A DNA stretch of 64,000 nucleotides from Halorhabdus tiamatea SARL4B (GTDB lineage Archaea > Halobacteriota > Halobacteria > Halobacteriales > Haloarculaceae). The stretch's first letter is position 1; each line of letters starts with the position of its first letter. This document shows, in pieces, positions 1-8,950 of the stretch. Location: contig NC_021921.1 in assembly GCF_000470655.1 (NCBI RefSeq), positions 1-64,000 of the forward strand, written 5' to 3'. The notes under the pieces are model-generated. The model did no database searches. It worked only from the letters and a program-made list of their open reading frames with translations, and was not told where the DNA came from. The position numbers and the translations under genes were made by a program.

Positions 1-71
1 TCATGCTCGCGGCGCTGGTCGCGATCGCGCTGATGATGGGAATCGCCGCGTTCATGCTCGTCCTCGGGTGA
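1..71 (+). CDS. 3' end of a membrane protein (partial)
   Basis: The window opens inside a plus-strand reading frame that ends at the TGA at 69-71. The visible residues, from the codon at 3, are almost wholly hydrophobic (Leu, Ala, Val, Ile, Met, Gly) and look like one transmembrane helix at a C-terminus. It converges with the oxidase gene at 186. It may belong to the same respiratory cluster, but only 22 residues are visible, so no family can be named. Confidence 0.5.
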   Translation, partial: MLAALVAIALMMGIAAFMLVLG

Positions 72-185
72 TCTTTCCCAGAACCGAGCGCCAGCTCGGT
101 GTCGAGTGGGTCACAGTCGAAATAGAGCCCGTCGCAGTCGGAATGCCGCCTGAATTTGCCGAGTCGATATCTCGAATTTTCGACG

Positions 186-1952
186 TCAGTCGCTGCTCGT
201 CTCCGGAGTGCCGCCGTCGGCACGAACCCCGTCGTTCTGTGGTTCGCCCCCGTCGGCAGCGGTCAGGCGGTCCTCGTGCCAGGCGAACTCGCGGGTGAAC
301 AGGCCGTCGTCCTTGAGGTCCCACGGATCGCCGTCCGTCACCTTTGGACCGTCGAGCCACGACTGGAGAACGTTCCAGACGAAGACGAGTTGGCCGACGA
401 GCAGGATGAGTGCGCCGACGGTGGCCGCCTGGTGCAGCAGCGTGATCACGTCGAGCGGGCCGACCGTGATCGCGTCGTAGGTGGCGTACCGCCGGGGCAT
501 CTCGACGTAGCCCAGCAGAATCATCGCGAAGAACGTCACGTTCGTACCGACCATCGACAGCCAGAAGTGCCACTTCCCGAGCGTGCGCTGGTACATCCGG
601 CCGGTGAAGATCGGGAACCAGTAGTAGATCCCGGCGAACACCGCGAAGGCGATCGCCCCCATGATCACGTAGTGGAAGTGCCCCACGACGTAGTAGGTGT
701 CCGTCAGGATCAGGTTGACCGGGATCGCCGCGAGGAAGACGCCGGTCACGCCCCCGATGATGAAGTTCGCGACGAACCCGATAGAGAACAACATCGGCGT
801 GTTCAGCCTGATGCGGCCGTTCCACATCGTCGTGATCCAGTTGAACGTCTTCACCGCGCTCGGTATCGCGATCGCCAAGGAGACGGCCATGAAACTCGCC
901 CGGAGTCGCGGGTCGATCCCGGTCGCGAACATGTGGTGGGCCCAGACGCCAAAGGAGAGGACGCCGATCGCCAGCGTCGAGTAGACGACGAACTTGAACC
1001 CGAAGAGTTTCCGACCCGAAAAGCGCGGGATGATGTAACTGATCAGTCCCATCGGTGGGAGCACCAGTATGTACACTTCGGGATGGCCGAAAAACCAGAA
1101 GAGGTGTTGCCAGAGGATCGGATTCCCGCCCTCGACGGCGAAGAACATCGTCCCGAGGTTCCGATCGAGCAACAGCATGATGAGCGCGCTCCCCAGCAGC
1201 GGGAACGCGAAGATGATGATTCCCGACTGGGTGAGCATCGTCCAGGAGAAGATATCGAGGTTCGCCCAGGAGACGTCGTCACCGCGTTCGGTGAAGATTG
1301 TGACGATGAAGTTGATCGCCCCCATCGTCGCCGAGACGCCGGTCAGATGGAGCCCGAGCAACATCAGGTCCGTACCGAAGTGTGCCTGCTCGACAGAAAG
1401 CGGTGCGTAAAGCGTCCAGGAGGCCTGGGAGGGAGCGATCCCGGGGATGAGAAAGCCGGCCCAGATGAGCAACGCGCCCGGCGGCAACAGCCAGAAGGCG
1501 ATCGCGTTGATCCGGGGGAAGGCCATGTCGTCGGCCCCGATCAGCAGTGGGATGAAGTAGTTGCCGAAGGCCGCCAGGATCGGCGTCCCGAACAGAAACA
1601 GCATGGTGATGCCGTGGCTGGTGAGCAACGCGTTGTAGAACTGCGGGCTGACGATATTCGAGGCCGGCGTCGTCAGTTCGAGCCGCATCACGACGACGGC
1701 GAGCCCGCCGACCGCCAGCGCGATCAGCGCGAACGCACCATAGAGGAGGCCGATGTCCTTGTGATCGACTGTGGTGAGCCACCGGAGCACGCCGCCCGGT
1801 TTCTCCCGGTGGCCGTACCCACTTTCGCCGACTGTCCCGCCGCCAGCCGGCGACGCATAGCTTCGCCAGTCTTCGATACGCGTGAGAAACGCCGCGACCC
1901 CGACCAGCAACACCCCCATCAACACCGTCAATGCCAGCTGTTCGCCTGCCAT
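186..1952 (-). CDS. Haem-copper oxidase subunit I (cytochrome c oxidase type)
   Basis: This 588-aa polytopic membrane protein is the catalytic subunit of an aerobic terminal oxidase, which reduces O2 to water and pumps protons across the cell membrane. Diagnostic ligands are visible: low-spin haem His113 (TSHG) and His427, high-spin haem His425 (VGHFHYV), and CuB ligands His290, His339 and His340. The HPEVY motif at 290-294 carries the cross-linked Tyr294 and a Glu292 typical of type A1 oxidases. The N-terminus has one extra predicted helix before the WLTTVDHKDIG core. Subunits II and III are not in view. Two small membrane genes upstream (2084-2356 and 2425-2814) run in the same direction. 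The ATG at 1952 fits the family. Confidence 0.95.
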   Translation of the reverse strand: MAGEQLALTVLMGVLLVGVAAFLTRIEDWRSYASPAGGGTVGESGYGHREKPGGVLRWLTTVDHKDIGLLYGAFALIALAVGGLAVVVMRLELTTPASNIVSPQFYNALLTSHGITMLFLFGTPILAAFGNYFIPLLIGADDMAFPRINAIAFWLLPPGALLIWAGFLIPGIAPSQASWTLYAPLSVEQAHFGTDLMLLGLHLTGVSATMGAINFIVTIFTERGDDVSWANLDIFSWTMLTQSGIIIFAFPLLGSALIMLLLDRNLGTMFFAVEGGNPILWQHLFWFFGHPEVYILVLPPMGLISYIIPRFSGRKLFGFKFVVYSTLAIGVLSFGVWAHHMFATGIDPRLRASFMAVSLAIAIPSAVKTFNWITTMWNGRIRLNTPMLFSIGFVANFIIGGVTGVFLAAIPVNLILTDTYYVVGHFHYVIMGAIAFAVFAGIYYWFPIFTGRMYQRTLGKWHFWLSMVGTNVTFFAMILLGYVEMPRRYATYDAITVGPLDVITLLHQAATVGALILLVGQLVFVWNVLQSWLDGPKVTDGDPWDLKDDGLFTREFAWHEDRLTAADGGEPQNDGVRADGGTPETSSD

Positions 1953-2083
1953 GGCCCACGTTCCGGGAGAAATCCACTAAAAGGGTGCGTTAGAGGCATC
2001 ATTCGCTCCCGGTTATCTCCATTGGAGCGAGGTGGCCGGTATACCCTCCAGCCTGCATGGACTGGGGTACGCTGTTCCGTCGG

Positions 2084-2356
2084 TCACTCCCTGGATCCGG
2101 AGACGACGCCCGGCGGCTCCTCGGATTCGCCGTCGGCCTCGGCCCGCGAGACGGCCCGCCCGGCGTAATAGGACAGCACGCCGAGCAAGACCATCATCGA
2201 GCCGACGATCGCGAGTTGGAGGCCGGAGGCGACGCTGTTCCAGCCGAACGGGTTGGCGACGACGAACGCGACGAAGAAAAACGACAGAATTCCGAGCGGA
2301 ATCGCGTTGACCGTGAGATCGAGCACCGTCTCGCGATCGAGTTCCCCGAATTGCAT
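2084..2356 (-). CDS. Small haloarchaeal membrane protein next to the oxidase gene
   Basis: Using the ATG at 2356 gives a 90-aa protein; an upstream ATG at 2428 would overlap the preceding gene and add residues that do not look like part of the fold. Two hydrophobic helices are visible (around AIPLGILSFFFVAFVVANPFG and a second near ASGLQLAIVGSMMVLLG), followed by a polar, acidic tail. It sits between the oxidase subunit I gene and a second small membrane gene, all on the minus strand, so an accessory or assembly role in the terminal oxidase is a reasonable inference. I do not recognise a named function; it resembles small uncharacterised families found only in haloarchaea. Confidence 0.75.
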   Translation of the reverse strand: MQFGELDRETVLDLTVNAIPLGILSFFFVAFVVANPFGWNSVASGLQLAIVGSMMVLLGVLSYYAGRAVSRAEADGESEEPPGVVSGSRE

Positions 2357-2424
2357 GAATGAGCGTTCGTCGACGGAGATAAATAGGCTGTTGAAACCGG
2401 AAATCGACGGTCGATCGGGCCGAC

Positions 2425-2814
2425 TCACTCCGAGACGAGACCCACGATCCCGACTGCGAGCAGAATTACACCGGCTCCCGTGATCGAGAGTCCGCGGCCG
2501 ACGATGCCGTTTGGCTCAGTGAGGAGTGAGGCAACTTCGACCGTTCCGGGGTCGATCTGTGTGGCGACGACGATACCGCCGAGTACGACGAAGACGACGC
2601 CGAGACCGGCTATCGGCCGCCAGAGGTTGCTCGCGTAGCGCGACTCCCGGAGGATGCCGGCGACGCTCGCCCCGAGAAGGAGAATACCGCCGACGGCGAC
2701 CGGATACAGCCCGATGAATACGCCGAGTTCCGAGAGGGCGAACCCGAGTGCGACGAACAGCGGCCAGGGACTGGCCCGCCGACTTGGCGTCTGCACGTTC
2801 GTCTGTTCGCTCAT
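2425..2814 (-). CDS. Four-helix haloarchaeal membrane protein, oxidase neighbourhood
   Basis: The ATG at 2814 (MSEQTNVQTP) gives 129 aa, with a polar N-terminus of about 16 residues and then four hydrophobic segments, the last ending at the C-terminus (ILLAVGIVGLVSE). The longer frame up to 3012 runs over the promoter region of the divergent gene at 2960 and was not used. It lies in tandem with the 90-aa membrane gene and the oxidase subunit I gene, which suggests co-transcription. No catalytic motif is visible; the function is unknown. Confidence 0.75.
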   Translation of the reverse strand: MSEQTNVQTPSRRASPWPLFVALGFALSELGVFIGLYPVAVGGILLLGASVAGILRESRYASNLWRPIAGLGVVFVVLGGIVVATQIDPGTVEVASLLTEPNGIVGRGLSITGAGVILLAVGIVGLVSE

Positions 2815-2959
2815 GGACGATAGTGCAGTGGTGACCTCAAAGGTCCGTCGGAGGTGACAATGCCGGCCGGGATCGTCTCGCGGATGCCCCGGGTGGTACA
2901 GGGAGCATCCCCGCGCGCTGGCGCAAAGTATATGCCGCGCATGCGACTTGTTCGTGACA

Positions 2960-5578
2960 ATGACCACACGAGCGCTCGAGCGCGTCGACGACTGGGAGAC
3001 GCGTTCGTACACCGGGGGTTATCGCGGCATCCACGACCTTGCGGACCAGGCGTTCTCGGGCGTGGTCCGCGCGGGGACGGCGACGCTGTGTATGCTCAAC
3101 GGCACCGTCGTCGGCGTGCTCGACGGGACGATCGAGGACTTCGAAGCGGCCGATGGAACGGCCTACGTCGCGCCGACGCCCGCCCTGCCACTGCTGGCCG
3201 TGATGCAGGAGCGTAGCGACGAGGTGCGGGCGAAATATTACACCGAGGACACGCCGCTCTCGAAGGTCGACAGGACGCTCGAAGACGGTGGGTTCACCGG
3301 CTTCGTCGAACTCTCCGAGAACGTTCTCAGCGGCGACTACTACGTCGTTTACCACGGTGGTCGTTCGATGAGCGTGGCGTTCGTCGGCGAGCGCGGGCAG
3401 CTTCTGACCGAAGAGGAGGCCTTCGAGCGCGCCGACGGCGAGGTCGGTATCTACGAGGTTCGGCCCGTCGAGATCGACGTCATCGACGTCCCGGAACCCG
3501 AACCAGACACATCGTCGTCGGCCGCTGTCGGTGCACCTACCGGAGACTCGGCCGCTGGTGGGGCCGATGCGGACAGCGAGTCTGTTGAGGACGCCACAGC
3601 AGTCGATGCCGAGGCGGCCGAGGAAACCGACATTGGCGACGACAGCGACGACGAGTCGGCCGACGGGGCGACCGATCGAGAATCGGCAGGGGAACCGCCA
3701 GCACACGAGGAGGATACGGCCGAGGAGAGTGCGTCAGAGCCGGACACTGATACTACGTCCGGGGACCACGGGACTGACGATTCGGCGAGTAGTGACGATT
3801 CGGCGAGTAGTAACGATTCGGCGAGTAGTGCTAGCACGCCGCGCGCGACGCCCGATAACGTGGAGACCTCCTCACGTGTGCCGGACGGCGAAGCGGAGAC
3901 TGACGAACGCACTGGGACCGATCGACCGACGACAGAAACCCAGCACTCTGCGGGCTCGGATCGCGCCCTGTCACGGACCGACGAGGCGGACCAGGCTACC
4001 GAAACCCGGTCCACACCAACCGACGAGGCGGACCAGGCTACCGAAACCCGGTCCACACCAGCACAGTCAGAGCCCACCGACCAACCACGCCGGTCGACCG
4101 ATCGCTCGCCCGCGCCTTCCGGATCAGAATCACAGTCTGCCGGACGGACGGACGCCGGCGATCGGCGGACTGAGTCGCCGTCCTCGAGCCATCCCGGGGC
4201 GAAGGCGGCGTCTTCGGGCCGTTCCAGTGAGACGGCCGAAGGGCGAGGGCTGTCCGAATCGGCCGGTGACGCGTCTGATCTCGAAATACGCACGATCCCC
4301 TCGCTCGATCCGGCACAGTCCTGGGGGGCGGACGAGGACGGCCCGCAGGCCAGTACGGTTCCCGTCCCGCCGGTCGAATCCAGCGCTTCGACAGTTACCC
4401 GCCAGCGACCGTCTGAGGGGCGCTCGGATCGCACTCCATCGGGCGATCGGTCGTCGGCGACTGTCGAGGGGCAGTCGAGGCCGAGGAACCGAACGGCGGT
4501 CTCGGAGTCGAACGGCCGGTCGACGGCTGGGGCCGACGAGACACGCCAGGAACCCAACGAGACAGGGGTGGCGACCGGGCAAACCGAGGACACAGGTGGG
4601 ACGACCGATGCGACCGACGAGCGGGTGGCCGCGCTCGAAGAGACCATCGAGGAGCGTGAGGCGCGAATCGACGATCTCGAGGCCCGCGTCGAGAACGCCG
4701 AATCGAAGCGTGACGAACTCGAGGCCGAACGTGACGAGCTCCGCGAAGAGCTCTCGGAGGTGCGTTCGGAACTACAGTCTCTCAAAGAGGAACGTGACGC
4801 GTTAGCGGCCCAACTCGACGGTCTCGACGTCGGCACCGACGGTGTCGAGCGCCGGATGAGTCGCCGGGAGGCCATCGAGGGGACGAACCTCTTCGTGCGG
4901 TACGGCTCGAAGAGCGCGCCCACACTCGCGGCGGCCCGTGAATCCGGGGCGAGCCAGTCGGACGTCAAGGAGAACCTCTCGGTCGAGTATCACACGCAGT
5001 TCGAGGTCGACGGGACGCTCGTCGAAGGTCAGCCCTTCGAGGAGTTTCTGGAGGCGACGATGGAACACCAGTTCGTCACGTGGGTCGTGACGGAACTCCT
5101 CTTCGAGATCCGCGACACCGGCCATCGCGAGGCGCTTGCGGACCTCTACGATGCCTTGCCCCACGTCGACCGCGTCGAACTCAACGGGTCGGTGGGTGTG
5201 GAGTTCGACGAGGACGGCCAGACCAAGCGGTCCCAGGAATCGTTCGACGTCGTCTTCCGGGACCGGATGGGCAACCCGCTTCTCGTCGCCAACATGAACG
5301 ACTCCCGGCAGGCCGCGACCGAGAACCAGATGAACTCGCTGGTTACCGCCGCGACGCGGGTGGGCGACACCAGCGACTCGCTCGCGGGGGCGATGTTCGT
5401 CACGTCGAGTTTCTTCGAACCGGCCGCCCTCGAGACGACGGCCGACGCGACCGGCGGCGGGCTGCTCAGTCGCGACAAACGAGAGAGCTTCGTGAAACTC
5501 TCGCGAAAACAGGGATATCACCTCTGTCTGGTCGAGGCGCGCGACGATCAGTTCCACATGGCTGTCCCGGAACTCTGA
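2960..5578 (+). CDS. Large acidic coiled-coil protein with conserved N- and C-terminal domains
   Basis: The ATG at 2960 gives 872 aa. Residues 1 to about 180 form a compact domain, followed by about 370 residues of low-complexity Ser/Thr/Asp/Glu-rich linker. A strong heptad coiled coil follows (roughly residues 550-620, ALEETIEEREARIDDLEARV onwards), then a C-terminal alpha/beta domain of about 240 residues. The linker contains a 14-residue tandem duplication (DNA 3977-4018 and 4019-4060) and a short DDSASS repeat. The architecture (two folded ends joined by a disordered, length-variable linker) suits a scaffold or regulatory protein. I do not recognise an enzymatic motif. The divergent gene is the small membrane protein at 2814. 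Confidence 0.85.
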   Translation: MTTRALERVDDWETRSYTGGYRGIHDLADQAFSGVVRAGTATLCMLNGTVVGVLDGTIEDFEAADGTAYVAPTPALPLLAVMQERSDEVRAKYYTEDTPLSKVDRTLEDGGFTGFVELSENVLSGDYYVVYHGGRSMSVAFVGERGQLLTEEEAFERADGEVGIYEVRPVEIDVIDVPEPEPDTSSSAAVGAPTGDSAAGGADADSESVEDATAVDAEAAEETDIGDDSDDESADGATDRESAGEPPAHEEDTAEESASEPDTDTTSGDHGTDDSASSDDSASSNDSASSASTPRATPDNVETSSRVPDGEAETDERTGTDRPTTETQHSAGSDRALSRTDEADQATETRSTPTDEADQATETRSTPAQSEPTDQPRRSTDRSPAPSGSESQSAGRTDAGDRRTESPSSSHPGAKAASSGRSSETAEGRGLSESAGDASDLEIRTIPSLDPAQSWGADEDGPQASTVPVPPVESSASTVTRQRPSEGRSDRTPSGDRSSATVEGQSRPRNRTAVSESNGRSTAGADETRQEPNETGVATGQTEDTGGTTDATDERVAALEETIEEREARIDDLEARVENAESKRDELEAERDELREELSEVRSELQSLKEERDALAAQLDGLDVGTDGVERRMSRREAIEGTNLFVRYGSKSAPTLAAARESGASQSDVKENLSVEYHTQFEVDGTLVEGQPFEEFLEATMEHQFVTWVVTELLFEIRDTGHREALADLYDALPHVDRVELNGSVGVEFDEDGQTKRSQESFDVVFRDRMGNPLLVANMNDSRQAATENQMNSLVTAATRVGDTSDSLAGAMFVTSSFFEPAALETTADATGGGLLSRDKRESFVKLSRKQGYHLCLVEARDDQFHMAVPEL
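3977..4060 (+). repeat. 42-bp tandem duplication inside a coding region
   Basis: Two copies of a 42-bp unit lie head to tail (3977-4018, 4019-4060) and appear identical by eye. They encode two copies of a 14-residue stretch beginning TDEADQ within the disordered linker of the 872-aa protein. The unit is a multiple of three, so the frame is kept. Confidence 0.9.
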
Positions 5579-5645
5579 GAGCCGTCGCTCGAAAATTCGA
5601 GAAAGACCAACTGACACCCTCTAACTCTTGGTGCGTCTCGTGAAT

Positions 5646-5951
5646 TCAGCCTTCGACTTCGGCCGTGTCCTCGATTTTCATTCCTTCGAGCTTTTCGATG
5701 GTCTGGTCGACCTTGCTGTCGAGGTCGTCGACGAACTCGTGGGTGTGGTCGGTCGTGATGGCACCCTGGCTCGAGGGCTCGATGAGGTTCTCCTCTTCGA
5801 GCACCCGCAGCGAGTAGCGTACCTTGTGGTGGGGGTAGCCCGTCTCGTTGGACATCTTCACGATGCCGATCGGTTCGTTCTCGATGACCATTCGGAGAAC
5901 CTGGAGATGCCGCTCCAGCATGTCGACTTCCTTTTCGAGCCTATCTATCAT
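5646..5951 (-). CDS. Winged-helix transcriptional regulator, haloarchaeal
   Basis: This 101-aa protein starts with an amphipathic helix rich in Glu/Leu (MIDRLEKEVDMLERHLQVL), followed by a winged helix-turn-helix (about residues 20-60: IVENEPIGIVKMSNETG then PHHKVRYSLRVLEEENLI, where the second stretch is the likely recognition helix). The acidic tail could dimerise. It is divergent from purA and shares a 160-bp intergenic region with it, so it may control purA or itself; that is inference. The ATG at 5951 is followed directly by the conserved region. Confidence 0.85.
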   Translation of the reverse strand: MIDRLEKEVDMLERHLQVLRMVIENEPIGIVKMSNETGYPHHKVRYSLRVLEEENLIEPSSQGAITTDHTHEFVDDLDSKVDQTIEKLEGMKIEDTAEVEG

Positions 5952-6083
5952 GGCACGTGTTAACTTGTGTCCGTACGGTTTAAAGGTTGCTGTCTAGTAC
6001 GCCGAAAACAACTGTACAATTTTCGTGCCCTGGCGATATAACGCTTGTGATAGAGTGACTATCAGGACGCGTCGACCGTAATC

Positions 6084-6090
6084 TGTTTAT
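6084..6090 (+). promoter_or_regulatory. TATA box of purA
   Basis: The sequence TGTTTAT ends 24 nt before the ATG at 6115, the spacing expected for a leaderless haloarchaeal transcript. A GTG at 6112 lies directly before the ATG. Confidence 0.5.
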
Positions 6091-6114
6091 CGGGGTGGAA
6101 AAAACGGGCGAGTG

Positions 6115-7503
6115 ATGACCGTTACGATCGTTGGGTCACAACTCGGCGACGAAGGGAAAGGCCGAGTCGTCGACCTCTACAGCGACGAAGCCGACGTCGT
6201 CGTCCGGTACCAGGGCGGGGACAACGCCGGCCACACGGTGTGTCACGGCGACGAGGAGTACAAGCTGTCGCTGGTTCCCAGCGGCGCGATCCGGGGGAAG
6301 ATCGGCGTCCTCGGGAACGGCTGTGTGATCAACCCGCGAACACTGTTCGACGAACTCGAGATGCTCCGGGAACGGGGACTCGATCCGGACGTGCGTGTCG
6401 CCGAGCGCGCACACGTGATCATGCCCTTCCATCGCGTCCTCGACGGGATCGAGGAGGACGTCAAAAGCGAGGACGACCAGGAAGTCGGGACCACGGGCCG
6501 CGGGATCGGCCCGACCTACGAGGACAAAGCCGGCCGTCGTGGCGTCCGCATCGGGGATCTACTCGACCCGGACGTGCTCCAGGACCGACTCGAGTACGTC
6601 GTCCCCCAGAAGCGGGCGATCGCCGCGGACGTCTATGGACTCGACGTCGACAACCTCGAGGAGTATCCGAACGCCTTCGACGTCGACGCCCTCTTCGAGG
6701 AGTTCAGGGAATACGGGCGTCGGATCGAGCGCGAGGACATGGCTGTCAACGCCGGTGCGTTTCTGACTGAGGCGCGGGACTCGGGGAAGTCCCTCATGCT
6801 CGAAGGAGCCCAGGGGACGATCATCGACATCGACCACGGGAATTACCCCTACGTCACCTCCTCGAACCCGACAGCCGGCGGCGCGACGGTCGGTACGGGT
6901 CTCAGCCCGGGCGTCATCGGCGATGGCGAGGTCGTCGGTATCGTCAAGGCCTACCTCACGCGTGTCGGCAGCGGCCCACTTCCGACCGAACTGGGCGGCG
7001 TCCCCGGCGACACGCCGGGATACGACGGTGACCCCGACAATCCCCAGACGGAGGCCGAAGAACTCGCGACGGTCATCCGCGAGGCGGGCGACGAGTACGG
7101 CACCGTCACCGGTCGGCCGCGTCGCGTCGGGTGGCTCGATCTCCCGATGCTCCGCCATTCGACGCGCGCCAGCGGGTTCACTGGCCTCGCCGTCAATCAC
7201 GTCGACACGCTGGCGGGACTTGACGAACTGAAGGTCGCCGAAGCCTACGAACTCGACGGCGAGCGACTCGAGACGATGCCCGCGACCACCGAGCAGTGGG
7301 CCGACTGCGAGCCGGTGTATCGGACCTTCGAAGGCTGGGACGATCAGGACTGGGAGACGGTTGCCACCGACGGCTACGAGGCGCTCCCGGCGAACGCTCG
7401 TACCTATCTCGAGTACGTCAGCGACGAACTCGACGTTCCGATCTACGCGATCGGCGTCGGTCCCTCGCGTGAGGATACGATCGTTCGCGAGACGCCGTAC
7501 TGA
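6115..7503 (+). CDS. purA: Adenylosuccinate synthase
   Basis: This enzyme joins aspartate to IMP using GTP, the first committed step to AMP. The 462-aa product shows the N-terminal GSQxGDEGKGR phosphate-binding loop (about residues 7-17), the GGDNAGHTV IMP-binding motif (about 37-45) and the GTTGRGIGPTYEDKAGRRG segment. The C-terminal half carries GTVTGRPRRVGWLD, part of the substrate pocket. It is slightly longer than bacterial PurA (about 430 aa) because of acidic insertions. The ATG at 6115 is chosen over the GTG at 6112. It is single, with a divergent regulator upstream. Confidence 0.97.
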   Translation: MTVTIVGSQLGDEGKGRVVDLYSDEADVVVRYQGGDNAGHTVCHGDEEYKLSLVPSGAIRGKIGVLGNGCVINPRTLFDELEMLRERGLDPDVRVAERAHVIMPFHRVLDGIEEDVKSEDDQEVGTTGRGIGPTYEDKAGRRGVRIGDLLDPDVLQDRLEYVVPQKRAIAADVYGLDVDNLEEYPNAFDVDALFEEFREYGRRIEREDMAVNAGAFLTEARDSGKSLMLEGAQGTIIDIDHGNYPYVTSSNPTAGGATVGTGLSPGVIGDGEVVGIVKAYLTRVGSGPLPTELGGVPGDTPGYDGDPDNPQTEAEELATVIREAGDEYGTVTGRPRRVGWLDLPMLRHSTRASGFTGLAVNHVDTLAGLDELKVAEAYELDGERLETMPATTEQWADCEPVYRTFEGWDDQDWETVATDGYEALPANARTYLEYVSDELDVPIYAIGVGPSREDTIVRETPY

Positions 7504-7518
7504 GCGTCCAACGTCGCA

Positions 7519-8613
7519 CTACTTTTCGCTGGCCGGCCCGACCTCACCCGCTTTGACCATCGCCTCGAAGGGGTTGTCCTCGATTTCCAGCGGGAAGTCG
7601 ACGCGCCCACGCTGGCGGACCGACTCGTAGCCACCGAAGATGATCTCGGCGGTGTTCAGTCCGTTGTGCGCCCGGAGTTCTGACTCGTGGTCGCTCCCAA
7701 GTGCCTCGATCACGTCGTCGATCGCGCGCTGGTGATAGGCGTTCGCGTACTCGTAGTCGCCCGTCCCGGCGTGATGGAGCGTCTCGCCGTCCACGTCGAC
7801 CGTCTCCCATGTCCCCGACTCAGACCGCCGGACTTCCAGCATCGGCCCGTCGTCGGCGTCGATTCGGATCTCGCCGTCGCTGCCGACGAGGTGGAACGCG
7901 GCCCCGACCAGATCGGACGGTTCGCCGGTCGAGAGCAACCCCTGTACGCCGTTGTCGTACTCCCAGTGGGCGAGCATCTGGTTCTCCTGGTGCATGCCAA
8001 AGCGGACGTCTTCCTTCCGGTAATCGAGCTGGGCCAGAACCCACTTCGCTCGGGGCTCGCCGGCGAACATCCCCGCGAGGTCGATGCTGTGTGCGCCGGT
8101 GTCGTAGAAGTCGTCCCACCCGATCTCGACCCGCCGGAGGTCGCCGATCTCACCCCCCTCGAGGATTTCTTTCGCGGCCCGAAACGGCCGGCCGAACCGA
8201 CGCATCCGGTGGAAGGTCAGCTGGGCGTCGGCCCGCCAGGCCTCCCCCGCCATCCGCTGTGCGCCGGCCCACGTCGCGGCCATCGGCTTCTCGCAGTGGA
8301 TCGCCTCGACGCCGCGACGAGCGGCCGCGACTGTGAGTTCAGTGTGAGCTTCGGGCGGGACCGTCAGGCTCACGACGTCCGGCTCGATCGCGTCGAGCAG
8401 TTCGATCGCGTCGGTGAACCGACCGTCCGCGGGCAGGTCGAACCGGTCGCCGAACGCGTCGACGCGCTCTCGGTGCCGGTCGGCCGCGGCGACGAGTCGT
8501 GTCTCGTCGTTGCGCTCGTAGGCTTCCGCGTGGCGATACGCCATCGACCAGCTCTCGACCGTCGGGCTCTCGGGTGCCGCTCCCGTCCCGACGACAGCGA
8601 CGTCGTAGGTCAT
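7519..8613 (-). CDS. Gfo/Idh/MocA family NAD(P)-dependent oxidoreductase
   Basis: This 364-aa protein has an N-terminal Rossmann fold (MTYDVAVVGTGAAPES) and the EKPMA motif (HCEKPMAATW, about residues 107-116), whose Lys is the conserved catalytic residue of the family. The C-terminal alpha/beta domain contains the GAHSIDLAGMF segment, with the usual conserved His. Members oxidise or reduce sugars, inositols or related polyols; the substrate cannot be read here. It converges with purA (15-bp gap) and appears monocistronic. Confidence 0.9.
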   Translation of the reverse strand: MTYDVAVVGTGAAPESPTVESWSMAYRHAEAYERNDETRLVAAADRHRERVDAFGDRFDLPADGRFTDAIELLDAIEPDVVSLTVPPEAHTELTVAAARRGVEAIHCEKPMAATWAGAQRMAGEAWRADAQLTFHRMRRFGRPFRAAKEILEGGEIGDLRRVEIGWDDFYDTGAHSIDLAGMFAGEPRAKWVLAQLDYRKEDVRFGMHQENQMLAHWEYDNGVQGLLSTGEPSDLVGAAFHLVGSDGEIRIDADDGPMLEVRRSESGTWETVDVDGETLHHAGTGDYEYANAYHQRAIDDVIEALGSDHESELRAHNGLNTAEIIFGGYESVRQRGRVDFPLEIEDNPFEAMVKAGEVGPASEK

Positions 8614-8722
8614 CGTCCCGGGCGAAGAGTGGCGTACCTATCGGCGTTTCGGGGACGGCTGTCTCCGTGAAAATATCCGACGCGAGCGGCACGTTTTTGC
8701 CGCGGGGGATGTAGGTAGAAGT

Positions 8723-8917
8723 ATGCAAGAAGACCTGATGGACATCATCTGCTGTCCGCTCGATAAGAACGAACTCGAACTCGACGTCACCGAACGCGAG
8801 GACGGAGAGATCGTCGCGGGGACCCTGACGTGTACTGACTGTGGCGAGACGTACCCGATCGAGGACGGCATCCCCAACCTGCTCCCGCCGGACATGCGCG
8901 AGGACGCACCGGCCTAG
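8723..8917 (+). CDS. Trm112-like methyltransferase activator
   Basis: This 64-aa zinc-ribbon protein has CCP...CxDCG (Cys10-Cys11 and Cys38/Cys41) and the C-terminal YPIEDGIPNLLP signature of the Trm112/YcaR family. In archaea and eukaryotes Trm112 binds and activates several SAM-dependent methyltransferases that modify tRNA, rRNA and release factors. It is followed 33 bp later by an uncharacterised membrane gene in the same direction. Confidence 0.9.
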   Translation: MQEDLMDIICCPLDKNELELDVTEREDGEIVAGTLTCTDCGETYPIEDGIPNLLPPDMREDAPA

Positions 8918-8950
8918 AGCTTTTTTACCGGTCCCGCCGGAGAGACACGT

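Noticed and set aside
156-2168. 670-aa plus-strand frame opposite the oxidase gene
   Set aside because: It is the antisense shadow of the subunit I gene, highly charged and without any domain.
3451-4968. 505-aa Ser-rich minus-strand frame
   Set aside because: Antisense shadow of the low-complexity linker of the 872-aa protein.
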